DNA of 8,657 nt. Origin: an uncultured Chitinophagaceae bacterium. Lineage in GTDB: Bacteria; Bacteroidota; Bacteroidia; Chitinophagales; Chitinophagaceae. The notes under the pieces were generated by a model that searched no databases, had not been told where the DNA came from, and saw only the letters and a program-made list of their open reading frames with translations. The position numbers were made by a program, and so were the translations under genes. Where the stretch lies: positions 1 to 8,657 of the forward strand of contig CALKVC010000131.1 of the NCBI GenBank assembly GCA_937996595.1, written 5' to 3'. This document shows, piece after piece, positions 1 to 7,184 of the stretch. Each line of letters opens with the position of its first letter. Within the stretch, counting starts at the first letter, position 1.

Positions 1-890
1 CATCCGGTAACGGTATTGGTGGCAAGTATATTAAATGTGGTTGTTGATGATAATGGTCCGGTTGGTAAACTGATGGTTCCGCCGGTACCATTTACCGGGC
101 TTCCGATATTGTTATAGCTTGCATCCCTCAGCTGGTACCTGATACCATTTTCTGATAACGCAATATTAATGTTTGAACTGCTGCCTGCACAAATGGTTGC
201 AGGAACTGCGGTAACTGTTTTACCAATTGATGCGGGGTTTAATGAAACCGTAACAGTGAAAGAACAGCTGGAGCTGTTTCCTGCTGCATCAGTACCTGAA
301 TATGAAACCGTGCTTGTTCCCAGCGGGAAAGAACTTCCACTGGAAAGGCCTGCTGTTAACACGGGCGTAATGCAACTTTTTTTAAGGATAAAGTTACCAC
401 TTGATCCTGCACCGATATCGTTCCATAAACCGGATGCGTACACCTGTACATAATCTTCATTCCCTATATTATTGGGCTCACCGCTGTTCCAGTTGAAATA
501 ACTGATGGCTTCACCTGAACCGCCAACAAATGTTCCCTCCAAAGCCACATCATTCACACCAATGATATAATTGCCGGTAAAACCATTTGTATTAGCAGCA
601 CTTCTTACAAAACTGTTTTCAGCAGCGCTATTGATCGTTGCCACCTGTCCGCCAGATGCAGATGCTGCTGTAAAAGCTGCAGACGCAGTGGTTGTTGAAT
701 TTGAAATATAATATGCAAAGCCGTTATAAACTCCCAATACAGTGTAACCTGTTATGGGAGCTGCCGTTGTACAGGTGCTGCAATTATCCAAAACCATTGG
801 TAAATTATAATTAACCACGGCATTGCATACTCCTGCATTGGCATTTACAGCAATGTTTGCCGGGCATATAATTGTTGGTGCGGTAACATC
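1..890 (-). repeat. Distal copy of 2.3-kb-spaced intragenic direct repeat
   Basis: This stretch matches 2305-3194 at a constant offset of 2304 bases (768 codons). It encodes lectin domain 3, the second half of its HYR host and the start of Ig-like repeat A. Positions 1-55 are identical to 2305-2359. Over residues 1001-1124 versus 233-356 I count 13 differences in 124 residues. The window begins inside this copy, so its real extent to the left is unknown. Confidence 0.9.
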
Positions 891-3374
891 ATTCACTGTA
901 ACAGTGAATGAACAGCTGCTGCTATTGCCTGAATTATCTGTAGCTGTATAACTTACCGTTGTTGTACCAACAGGAAACAATGAACCGCTTTCAAAGCCTG
1001 CTGTCATTGATGTGCTCACACAATCAAACTCTATTATGGCAGGATAATTACCAGTACCTGCTATATCATTCCATCCGCCAGCAACACTATAGTTCACATG
1101 CATATAATCTTCGTTGCCTGAATTATTGGGTTCACCAGCATTCCAGTTAGTATAGGTTACCGGTTCACCATTCAGCCAAACCCATGTTCCTTCTGTTGCC
1201 GCATCCGACATATTTGTCCATGAAACACCTGCCGAGCTGAGAAAAGAATTTTCAGCAGCACTGGTTATGGTTACCAGGTGAGCTCCCAGTGCCAGTGCGT
1301 TGGTATTTGCCGTAGTCCAGCTGGTACTGGTATTTGAACGAAAATAGGTATGACCATTGAGTGAACCGAGCAATGTGTAGCCTGGTATAGAAACAGGAGC
1401 ACAAAAACTGGAGCAGTTATCCGTTGCTGTTACTGTGTAATTTACTACAGCACCGCATGTTGCCGGATTTGCATTTACCGTAATATTTGCCGGGCATGAA
1501 ATTACCGGTCCGGTTACATCTGCCTTGGTTAAAGTAAAATTACAATTAGCAGCATTTCCTGATGCATCAGTTGCTGTAATGGTGACTGTTATATTACCGG
1601 GTGTGTTGAGCGCAGATCCTGCAGCAGGTGACTGCACCAGTACTATAGATCCTGTTGGAGTGCAATTATCGCTCACCGTTACCATGGTAGTATAATCAGG
1701 CATAACTGCATTGCAGGAAACATCAAGGTTAACAGTGGCATTGCCTGGGCAGGTAATCACCGGGGCAATATTGTCCATTGATACCGTTACCAATGAGGTT
1801 AACTGGCGGGTACAGCCTGCTGTACTTGTTGCAAGAATATTAAATGTAGTTGTAGCTGTTAAATTTCCTGTGGGCAAATTGATTGTGCCGCCGGTGCCTG
1901 CAACAGGGCTCCCTATCAGCACGTTACCGCTGTTATTTCTGAGTTGATAATCTACCCCGGATTGTGAGCTGGCTATTACAATATTTGTGGATGATCCTGA
2001 ACAAACCGTTGCTGATGCAGCTGATGCAGTAACATTGTTTGGCAAAGGATTTACTGTAACAGATGCAGTTGCCCTGCTACAGCCGGTTGATGTTTGTGTG
2101 AATGTAAATGTTACTGTTCCTATTGCCACACCTGTTACAACACCTGCATTGGTTACCGTAGCAATGGATGCATTGCTGCTTACCCAGGTGCCACCACTTG
2201 TTGGTGAAAGTGTAGCAGTACTTCCAACACATACATTAGATGGAGCGGTTACAACAGGTAAAGGATTTACCGTTACAGTGGCAGTATTGGTTAATGGATA
2301 ATTACATCCGGTAACGGTATTGGTGGCAAGTATATTAAATGTGGTTGTTGATGATAATGTACCTGTTGGTAAACTGATGGTTCCGCCGGTACCAAAAACC
2401 GGGCTTCCTATATTGTTGTAACCTGCATCCCTCAGCTGGTACCTGATGCCGTTTTCCGACAATGCAATATTAATATTTGAACTGCTGCCTGCACAAATGG
2501 TTGCAGGAGATGCGGTAACCGTTTTACCAATAGATGCTGGATTTAATGAAACTGTTACCGTAAAGGAACAGTTTGAGCTATTGCCTGCTAAATCTGTTGC
2601 CGTGTAAGTTACAGTAGTTGTTCCAATCGGAAAAGCGCTTCCGCTTGCCAGTCCGGCTGTGAGAACAGGAGTTATACAGCTCTTTTTCAATATATAATTA
2701 CCGGTTGAACCGGCACCGATATCATTCCATGCACCTGATGTATACACATGTACATAATCTTCATTGCCTGAATTATTAGGTTCCCCGCCGTTCCAGTTAA
2801 AATAACTGATGGCCTCACCTGATCCGCCAACAAATGCTCCTTCCACAGCCAAATCATTGATCCCGATATAGTAGCTTACTCCATACCCCGCTGCAGTAGC
2901 TGCTGTTCTTACAAAACTATTTTCGGCTGCACTTTTAATGGTTGCAACCTGGCCGCCCAACGCAGCGGCTGCTGTAAACGCAGCAGCAGGTGACATAGCT
3001 GCATTTGATATATAATATGCAAAACCACCGTATACCCCTAATGAAGTATAACCAGCTATAGCTGGTGTTGTTGCACATCCGCTGCAATTATCAGTTACCA
3101 TCGTTAACCCATAATTTACGATTGCGCTGCATTCAGATGCATTTGCCGAAACAACAATATTTGAAGTACAACTAATTGTTGGCGGAGTTACATCCGGCGA
3201 ACATTGGGCATGTATCTCACTCGCTAAACCTGTAAAAACAAACAATAAAGTGATTAGAAGTGACTGAAAGAAATTTTGCCGTGGAAAACAGGATCTTCGA
3301 TGATGCTTTGTTTTAGCGGATTGTTTTGCAGAAATGCACAATGTAGTACAAAGCTTTTGGTTTAGCCTGGACAT
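1..3374 (-). CDS. Large secreted HYR / C-type-lectin adhesin-like protein, 3' end off window
   Basis: An uninterrupted frame of 1,124 codons runs from ATG at 3374 to the left edge with no stop, so the C-terminus is missing. Residues 1-37 are polar and basic. Residues 38-52 are hydrophobic and end in IHAQ before C58, which fits a signal peptide. The domain order I read is: HYR split by a lectin domain (60-275, lectin about 108-230); Ig-like repeat A (276-370); BIG2-like domain with SSNASIATVTNAGVVTG (371-442); repeat A (443-532); intact HYR (533-616); HYR split by lectin (619-827, lectin 664-783); HYR split by lectin (829-1043, lectin 876-998); repeat A (1044 onward). Each lectin domain has NW-GEPNN, NED and WND, the residues that bind calcium and mannose-type sugars in C-type lectins. 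Inference: a surface or secreted protein that binds glycans or adheres. A type IX secretion tail, if present, lies beyond the window. The ligand is unknown. Confidence 0.9.
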   Translation of the reverse strand, partial: MSRLNQKLCTTLCISAKQSAKTKHHRRSCFPRQNFFQSLLITLLFVFTGLASEIHAQCSPDVTPPTISCTSNIVVSANASECSAIVNYGLTMVTDNCSGCATTPAIAGYTSLGVYGGFAYYISNAAMSPAAAFTAAAALGGQVATIKSAAENSFVRTAATAAGYGVSYYIGINDLAVEGAFVGGSGEAISYFNWNGGEPNNSGNEDYVHVYTSGAWNDIGAGSTGNYILKKSCITPVLTAGLASGSAFPIGTTTVTYTATDLAGNSSNCSFTVTVSLNPASIGKTVTASPATICAGSSSNINIALSENGIRYQLRDAGYNNIGSPVFGTGGTISLPTGTLSSTTTFNILATNTVTGCNYPLTNTATVTVNPLPVVTAPSNVCVGSTATLSPTSGGTWVSSNASIATVTNAGVVTGVAIGTVTFTFTQTSTGCSRATASVTVNPLPNNVTASAASATVCSGSSTNIVIASSQSGVDYQLRNNSGNVLIGSPVAGTGGTINLPTGNLTATTTFNILATSTAGCTRQLTSLVTVSMDNIAPVITCPGNATVNLDVSCNAVMPDYTTMVTVSDNCTPTGSIVLVQSPAAGSALNTPGNITVTITATDASGNAANCNFTLTKADVTGPVISCPANITVNANPATCGAVVNYTVTATDNCSSFCAPVSIPGYTLLGSLNGHTYFRSNTSTSWTTANTNALALGAHLVTITSAAENSFLSSAGVSWTNMSDAATEGTWVWLNGEPVTYTNWNAGEPNNSGNEDYMHVNYSVAGGWNDIAGTGNYPAIIEFDCVSTSMTAGFESGSLFPVGTTTVSYTATDNSGNSSSCSFTVTVNDVTAPTIICPANIAVNANAGVCNAVVNYNLPMVLDNCSTCTTAAPITGYTVLGVYNGFAYYISNSTTTASAAFTAASASGGQVATINSAAENSFVRSAANTNGFTGNYIIGVNDVALEGTFVGGSGEAISYFNWNSGEPNNIGNEDYVQVYASGLWNDIGAGSSGNFILKKSCITPVLTAGLSSGSSFPLGTSTVSYSGTDAAGNSSSCSFTVTVSLNPASIGKTVTAVPATICAGSSSNINIALSENGIRYQLRDASYNNIGSPVNGTGGTISLPTGPLSSTTTFNILATNTVTG
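2305..3194 (-). repeat. Proximal copy of intragenic direct repeat
   Basis: This is the partner of 1-890 and encodes HYR domain 1 with its inserted lectin and the first part of Ig-like repeat A. Similarity is strongest in the repeat-A portion (4 differences in 81 residues) and weaker in the first half of the HYR domain and in the lectin N-terminal half. That gradient suggests segmental duplication followed by partial gene conversion. Confidence 0.88.
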
Positions 3375-3664
3375 GTTTACGATTATTGGATTGAGATACC
3401 ATAACGGTAAGTATTTGATAATTATTATGTTACTACCTGTATTTTTTTAAAATATTTTCTCCTTTGATTTAGTATTAAAAAAAATTCAAAAAGTAATAGT
3501 AGGTAAAAACCAATATCTGCAGGTATTTTTTAGGATCCTTTGTAGTAAGCGGTTCCTCCCGAATTATGGAGAAAATGCTTCCAACAAATGAGCTATAGGA
3601 GGAAATGATTTGATTAATCTGCGTGTTTCCGGAGGTTCAAAACCTGGCATCAGTTATTGAAAAT
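3375..3664 (-). promoter_or_regulatory. A/T-rich leader upstream of the adhesin; promoter not located
   Basis: This 290-bp stretch between the tRNA terminator and the adhesin start has no supportable gene. The part nearest the start (about 3411-3530) is strongly A/T-rich. I searched the minus strand for the Bacteroidota -7 box TAnnTTTG and found no exact match. There is no clear Shine-Dalgarno site before the ATG at 3374. The adhesin promoter should lie here because a terminator precedes it, but that is inference from layout. A plus-strand ATG at 3567 opens only a ten-codon frame. Confidence 0.35.
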
Positions 3665-3690
3665 AAAAAAAGCCAACATATATGTTGACT
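3665..3690 (-). terminator. Rho-independent terminator after tRNA-Asn
   Basis: On the minus strand, AGTCAACA and TGTTGGCT pair around a TATA loop (8 pairs, two of them G-T), followed at once by a run of six T. It starts 7 bases after the tRNA 3' end, which is the expected place for a tRNA terminator. The plus-strand face also has a short T run (3691-3694), so weak bidirectional action is possible. Confidence 0.8.
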
Positions 3691-3697
3691 TTTTCTG

Positions 3698-3771
3698 CTC
3701 CCCCTGCTGGACTTGAACCAGCGACCCTCTGATTAACAGTCAGATGCTCTAACCAACTGAGCTAAGGAGGA
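3698..3771 (-). tRNA. tRNA-Asn, anticodon GUU
   Basis: On the minus strand a complete 74-nt cloverleaf can be folded. The acceptor stem pairs TCCTCCT with AGGGGGA (one T-G pair). The D arm contains AGCTCAGTTGGTTAGAGC, the anticodon stem pairs TCTGA with TCAGA around loop CTGTTAA, and the T arm contains GGTTCAAGTCC. The anticodon GTT reads AAC and AAU codons (asparagine). The discriminator base is G, as expected for tRNA-Asn, and it is followed by CAG, so the CCA tail is not encoded. A terminator lies directly downstream. The first 15 bases plus 6 upstream bases are repeated exactly at 3868-3888. Confidence 0.96.
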
Positions 3772-3807
3772 ATATTACTATATTTTCGTTCCCCTAACCA
3801 ATCCTGA

Positions 3808-3888
3808 TTTCGTTCCTCATCGGGACCTTGTTTTTTCTCAACTCCTCCGTCGTTGGAAAAACTACGGCTGAGCTAAGGAGGAATATTA
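3808..3888 (-). repeat. tRNA-Asn 5'-end-bearing palindromic repeat, copy 1
   Basis: Positions 3868-3888 are a 21-base exact copy of 3757-3777, the tRNA-Asn 5' end and its leader. Beyond that, on the minus strand, the sequence leaves the tRNA and reads through CCGTAGTTTTTCC to CGGAGGA at 3842-3848, which can pair with the copied TCCTCC. The result resembles an acceptor stem closed over a short foreign loop, lacking anticodon and T arms. It is not a functional tRNA. A second, more diverged unit follows at 3907-3979. Confidence 0.65.
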
Positions 3889-3906
3889 TTTTTTATTTAA
3901 ACTGAG

Positions 3907-3979
3907 TCCCGATTTTATCGGGATCTTGTTTTTTAGTCTCTCCTGCGTCGAAACAAAAAACTACGACTAAGGAGGAATA
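3907..3979 (-). repeat. tRNA-Asn 5'-end-bearing palindromic repeat, copy 2 (diverged)
   Basis: This shares with copy 1 the pattern CGGGA-CTTGTTTTTT, then a TCCT-rich arm, GTCG, AAAAACTACG and CTAAGGAGGAATA, in the same order and spacing. Only 13 bases of the tRNA-flanking piece (3967-3979) survive. It starts with a perfect 7-bp hairpin, TCCCGAT-TTT-ATCGGGA (3907-3923). A short CCCC-AAA-GGGG hairpin sits just beyond at 3982-3992. Function is unknown. Confidence 0.6.
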
Positions 3980-4038
3980 CACCCCAAAGGGGACGCAAAA
4001 ATAGGGTTTTTTAGTTTTTACTGAAAAAATAATCGGAA

Positions 4039-4401
4039 CTATTTTAACCAATTCATCAGCCCGCCAGCCTCAAAACCGATAAAAATGCCGTTTTCGGTTT
4101 GCTTTACCGGGTATGTTTTTAAAAAATAACCTTCCCCGCTGCTATTATACCCATTTTGCAGGTTAAACCGGTAGCGGTGAAGGGGGCAAACAATGTTACC
4201 CAACCCATCGGTAAACCCTTCTGATAATTTACCTCCGGCATGCGGGCAACGGGCCGCACAGGCATGCAATTGCCCTTTGTACATGCTTACACATATCTTT
4301 TTACCCCCCAGCTCTGTTTCCAGCAACCCTCCGCCTTCCGGAAAAGATAATTCACCGATATTTTCTACCAGCTTGTGCCAGGTATAGTTTTTTTCTTTCA
4401 T
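4039..4401 (-). CDS. Small Rieske-type [2Fe-2S] ferredoxin-like protein
   Basis: This 120-residue protein carries both Rieske cluster-binding boxes, C52-P-H54 and C72-P-L-H75, separated by 17 residues. That is the CxH-x17-CxxH spacing typical of Rieske ferredoxins and of NirD-like or dioxygenase ferredoxin components. The Cys/His pairs ligate a [2Fe-2S] cluster, so the role is single-electron transfer. No signal peptide, Tat motif or membrane segment is visible, so it should be cytoplasmic. No oxygenase, reductase or nitrite-reductase gene is nearby, and the electron partner cannot be named. The start ATG lies 48 bp after the hflX stop with no terminator between, which suggests co-transcription. 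The leader is A/T-rich with no Shine-Dalgarno site. The stop is TAG. Confidence 0.9.
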   Translation of the reverse strand: MKEKNYTWHKLVENIGELSFPEGGGLLETELGGKKICVSMYKGQLHACAARCPHAGGKLSEGFTDGLGNIVCPLHRYRFNLQNGYNSSGEGYFLKTYPVKQTENGIFIGFEAGGLMNWLK

Positions 4402-4449
4402 TTAATTAAGTAAAATATGTAATGTGATTTTTCCTGGCAACCGGCAGGT

Positions 4450-5643
4450 TCAGTAAAAAAATTCTGCCTTGTAAGGATACCGTATCCGGTACATATCACG
4501 CACTTTATACAGGATCGTTTGCCGTAAGCCGTCGAGATTGCGTTTTTCCGTTGCCGAAACAAAAACACAGTTCCCCTTAGTCTCTTCCTGCCAGCGCTCC
4601 TTCAATTCCCTGAGTATATCCTGTTTCACATCGTCTTCCAGCCATTCGTCGAACACATGCTTTTCATACAGGTCCATCTTGTTGAAAATAGTAATCGTAG
4701 GCTTTTCGGCAGACCCAAGTTCAGCCAGCGTCTTATTAACCACGGTAAGCTGCTCTTCGTATTGCGGATGGGAGATATCTACAACATGTAATAAGATATC
4801 GGCTTCCCTCACTTCATCCAGCGTACTCTTGAAACTCTCTACCAGGTGATGCGGCAGCTTGCGGATAAAACCAACCGTGTCGCTTAACAGGAAGGGTGTT
4901 TGCTCAAACACCACTTTACGTGTGGTGGTATCCAGCGTGGCAAACAGCTTGTTTTCGGCAAACACATCGCTCTTGCTCAGGATGTTCATCAGGGTAGACT
5001 TCCCCACATTCGTATATCCAACCAGGGCAACCCGTATGAACTCGCCCCGCTCTTTACGCTGGGTAAACGCCTGCTTGTCAATTTCGGCTAACCGTTTACG
5101 TAATAAGCTGATCTTATCTTTCACGATACGCCTGTCGGTTTCTATTTCCGTTTCACCGGGGCCCCTTGTTCCCACGCCGCCACCCTGCCTTTCCAGGTGC
5201 TTCCACATGCCTTTCAGCCGGGGCAGTATGTACTGGTATTGCGCCAGTTCAACCTGCGTTTTTGCCTGTGCCGTTTTGGCCCGGCGTGCGAAAATATCCA
5301 GTATCAGGTCACTGCGGTCGATGGTTTTAATACCCAGCTCCTTTTCTATATTAATGATCTGTGAACCGGTTAACTCGTCATCAAATATTACAATGCTGAT
5401 ATTTCCCTTCAGTTGGATAAACTTCCTTATCTCTTCCAGCTTGCCTTTACCTACAAAGGTCTTGCTATCCGGGTGCTGCATCTTCTGCATATAACGTTTA
5501 ACCGTAACCGCCCCGGCTGTTTCTGCCAGGAACGCCAGTTCGTCCAGGTATTCATTCACCTGTTCCTCTGTCTGGTCTTTCTGTATTAACCCTACAAGCA
5601 CCGCCTGCTCATCACCGGCAATCTGGTTCTTTTTTTCTATCAT
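4450..5643 (-). CDS. hflX: Ribosome-associated GTPase HflX
   Basis: This is a full-length 397-residue HflX. The family is known to bind the 50S subunit and to split or rescue stalled ribosomes, notably under stress, using GTP hydrolysis. The N-terminal HflX domain covers about residues 15-150 (KTFVGKGKLEEI at 61-72) and is followed by the glycine-rich family signature GGGVGTRGPGETEIETDRR (154-172). A coiled-coil linker spans about 173-198. The G domain follows: G1 GYTNVGKST 209-217, G2 region around TLDTTTRK 236-243, G3 DTVG 255-258, G4 NKMD 321-324, G5 SAT 363-365. The short C-terminal tail ends in aromatic residues. A terminator upstream (5685-5716) separates it from the SurA-like gene, so it likely has its own promoter within 5644-5684. 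No Shine-Dalgarno site is seen. The Rieske gene follows closely. Confidence 0.97.
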   Translation of the reverse strand: MIEKKNQIAGDEQAVLVGLIQKDQTEEQVNEYLDELAFLAETAGAVTVKRYMQKMQHPDSKTFVGKGKLEEIRKFIQLKGNISIVIFDDELTGSQIINIEKELGIKTIDRSDLILDIFARRAKTAQAKTQVELAQYQYILPRLKGMWKHLERQGGGVGTRGPGETEIETDRRIVKDKISLLRKRLAEIDKQAFTQRKERGEFIRVALVGYTNVGKSTLMNILSKSDVFAENKLFATLDTTTRKVVFEQTPFLLSDTVGFIRKLPHHLVESFKSTLDEVREADILLHVVDISHPQYEEQLTVVNKTLAELGSAEKPTITIFNKMDLYEKHVFDEWLEDDVKQDILRELKERWQEETKGNCVFVSATEKRNLDGLRQTILYKVRDMYRIRYPYKAEFFY

Positions 5644-5684
5644 AATTCACTATACTTCGCTGCATACATGCCATATGCGCTTAT

Positions 5685-5716
5685 CAACAACAAAGCGGAT
5701 GTATCATAACATCCGC
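5685..5716 (-). terminator. Hairpin terminator between the SurA-like gene and hflX
   Basis: On the minus strand, GCGGATGT and ACATCCGC form a perfect 8-bp stem around a 6-base loop, followed by a T-rich tail (TTTGTTGTTG). It begins 27 bases after the SurA-like stop codon and lies 42 bases before the hflX start. The tail is interrupted by G, so termination may be partial. Confidence 0.65.
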
Positions 5717-5742
5717 CTGCCAAATTAACTCATTTTACCGAA

Positions 5743-7110
5743 TCATTTTTTTCCGGTTGAATTGGATGCTTCAATCCATTTCTGCATCACTTTGCAATCT
5801 TTGTACTCATCGTCAACCTGTATATGGTAGGTCTTTATTTTATTGTTGAACCATTTTTCCAGCACGTCTTCTTTCTTTTCTTCCAGTGCCCGCTGTGCTA
5901 TTTTACTGTAATCGTCTTTCAGGTTTTCGCGGTGCGGTTCGGTACGGGTTTTCAGGTATACGATGCGTACAGCCCGCTTACCCCTTTCATCGGTATATTC
6001 AACCGGTTTGGAAAATTCTCCCACTTTCAGGTTTTGCATCATGGCCACCATGTCTTTATCCAGCTGGTCGATGGTTAAAAACGTTCCGTTTCTTCCCTGT
6101 ATCATACCTGCCGTGAACTTACTGCCTTCGTCTTCACTGTATTTTGCCACTGCCGTACCAAATACCAATGTACCTGCAATCAGCTTTGCCCGTACCGAAT
6201 CCAGCTTGTCAAATCCATCCTTCATTTCATACTGAGTAACCTGGGGTATCTTTAAGATATGGCGCACTACAGCGTCATCGCCTGCACGGCTTACCAGTTG
6301 TATGATATGGTACCCGAATTTTGATTTAAACGGATTTGACACCTGGCCTTCCTTCAGGGTAAATGCCTTGGATAACCAGGTTGGATCAAGGTCTTTCTGG
6401 TTCCTGTTTATTTCATACTGGCCGCCCCTGTCCTTGCTTCCCGGATCATCGGAACCGATGGCAGCCAGGTTGGCGAAACTTTTTTTCCCTGATTCTATCT
6501 GCCGCTTATATTCATTTAATTGTTCAATGCAGTATTCTTCTGCATCACGGCTGGCTTTTGGATACACTACAATTTGCCCCACTTCCACTTCTGATTCGTA
6601 TAACAAGAGGCTGTCGGTTGGTATTTTTTCAAAAAAATGCTTTACTTCGTTCGGGGTGATCTTTACATCTTCCACAATCTTGTTTCGCATGGCCGATGCC
6701 AGTTTACGGTCGCGGAATCCCTCTTTAAAATCTTCCTTTAACTGGTAAACAGATTTGCCGGCCACTTTTTCCAGTTCATCCTTAGATCCATACTGGCTTA
6801 TGAAATAACGTATCTGGTTGTCAATATCGGTTTCCACTTCTTCATCGGTAACGGGTATGGAATCCTTTTCAGCCTGCAACACCAGCGCTTTAACGCCCAT
6901 GCTTTGCTCAAGGGTAAGGCAATGGGCATCCGGCGGCAGTTCCATGCCCTGGCGCTGCATGTCTAACAAGCTGTTTTCAATATCGCTTTTCAGCACCACT
7001 TTATTACCAACAACCCCAACAATCTTATCGGCTAACACTTTTTTGGGTTGTGCCCACGCTGCAGTAAAAAAAATGGTTGAAACAATGACCGGTAAAAATA
7101 TTTTCTTCAT
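5743..7110 (-). CDS. Periplasmic SurA-like parvulin peptidyl-prolyl isomerase / chaperone
   Basis: This is a 455-residue exported protein. Residues 1-20 form a signal peptide (MKK, hydrophobic core, AWA before Q21). Residues 25-170 match the SurA N-terminal helical chaperone region (DKIVGVVGNKVVLKSDIE, then helices). Two parvulin-type domains follow at about 174-273 and 281-388, then a helical C-terminal tail with TEPHRENLKDDY at 390-401. SurA-family proteins escort unfolded outer-membrane proteins through the periplasm and may isomerise prolyl bonds. Domain 1 keeps the C-terminal FGYHII motif (H268) but has GQIVV where the N-terminal catalytic His is expected. Domain 2 keeps RHIL (H284) but lacks the C-terminal GxHI motif. 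The chaperone role is therefore better supported than catalysis. A Shine-Dalgarno-like site lies at 7119-7125. The start at 7110 is well supported by the signal peptide. Confidence 0.93.
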   Translation of the reverse strand: MKKIFLPVIVSTIFFTAAWAQPKKVLADKIVGVVGNKVVLKSDIENSLLDMQRQGMELPPDAHCLTLEQSMGVKALVLQAEKDSIPVTDEEVETDIDNQIRYFISQYGSKDELEKVAGKSVYQLKEDFKEGFRDRKLASAMRNKIVEDVKITPNEVKHFFEKIPTDSLLLYESEVEVGQIVVYPKASRDAEEYCIEQLNEYKRQIESGKKSFANLAAIGSDDPGSKDRGGQYEINRNQKDLDPTWLSKAFTLKEGQVSNPFKSKFGYHIIQLVSRAGDDAVVRHILKIPQVTQYEMKDGFDKLDSVRAKLIAGTLVFGTAVAKYSEDEGSKFTAGMIQGRNGTFLTIDQLDKDMVAMMQNLKVGEFSKPVEYTDERGKRAVRIVYLKTRTEPHRENLKDDYSKIAQRALEEKKEDVLEKWFNNKIKTYHIQVDDEYKDCKVMQKWIEASNSTGKK

Positions 7111-7118
7111 CTTGATTA

Positions 7119-7125
7119 TCCTTCT
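7119..7125 (-). promoter_or_regulatory. Ribosome binding site of the SurA-like gene
   Basis: The minus strand reads AGAAGGA eight bases before the ATG at 7110. It is notable because the other complete genes here have A/T-rich leaders without a recognisable Shine-Dalgarno site, and it supports the chosen start. Confidence 0.6.
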
Positions 7126-7184
7126 GAGATCCTTAATAACAGTTGAATGGCAGTAAAATTAAACCTTGTATATTCAAGAGCCTG

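Noticed and set aside
169..2301. Plus-strand open frames within 169-453, 959-1150, 1711-1947 and 1987-2301.
   Set aside because: They lie antisense to the 1,124-codon adhesin frame, which has a signal peptide and recognisable domains. Their protein sequences look like low-complexity shadows of its Thr/Val-rich codons.
1..3194. CRISPR array or satellite DNA in the repeat-rich left third.
   Set aside because: The repeats are protein-domain repeats hundreds of bases long in one open frame, not short repeats with unique spacers.
3567..3620. Small plus-strand gene starting ATGGAGAAAATG, or one after GGAGGAA near 3599.
   Set aside because: The first frame stops after ten codons and the second after two. 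No supporting signal is present.
3842..3888. A second tRNA gene beside tRNA-Asn.
   Set aside because: Only the first 15 tRNA bases are present. The D loop, anticodon arm and T arm are missing.
3757..3888. Attachment-site pair of an integrated element at tRNA-Asn.
   Set aside because: The copied part is the tRNA 5' end, the spacing is only 111 bp, and there is no integrase or cargo between the copies.
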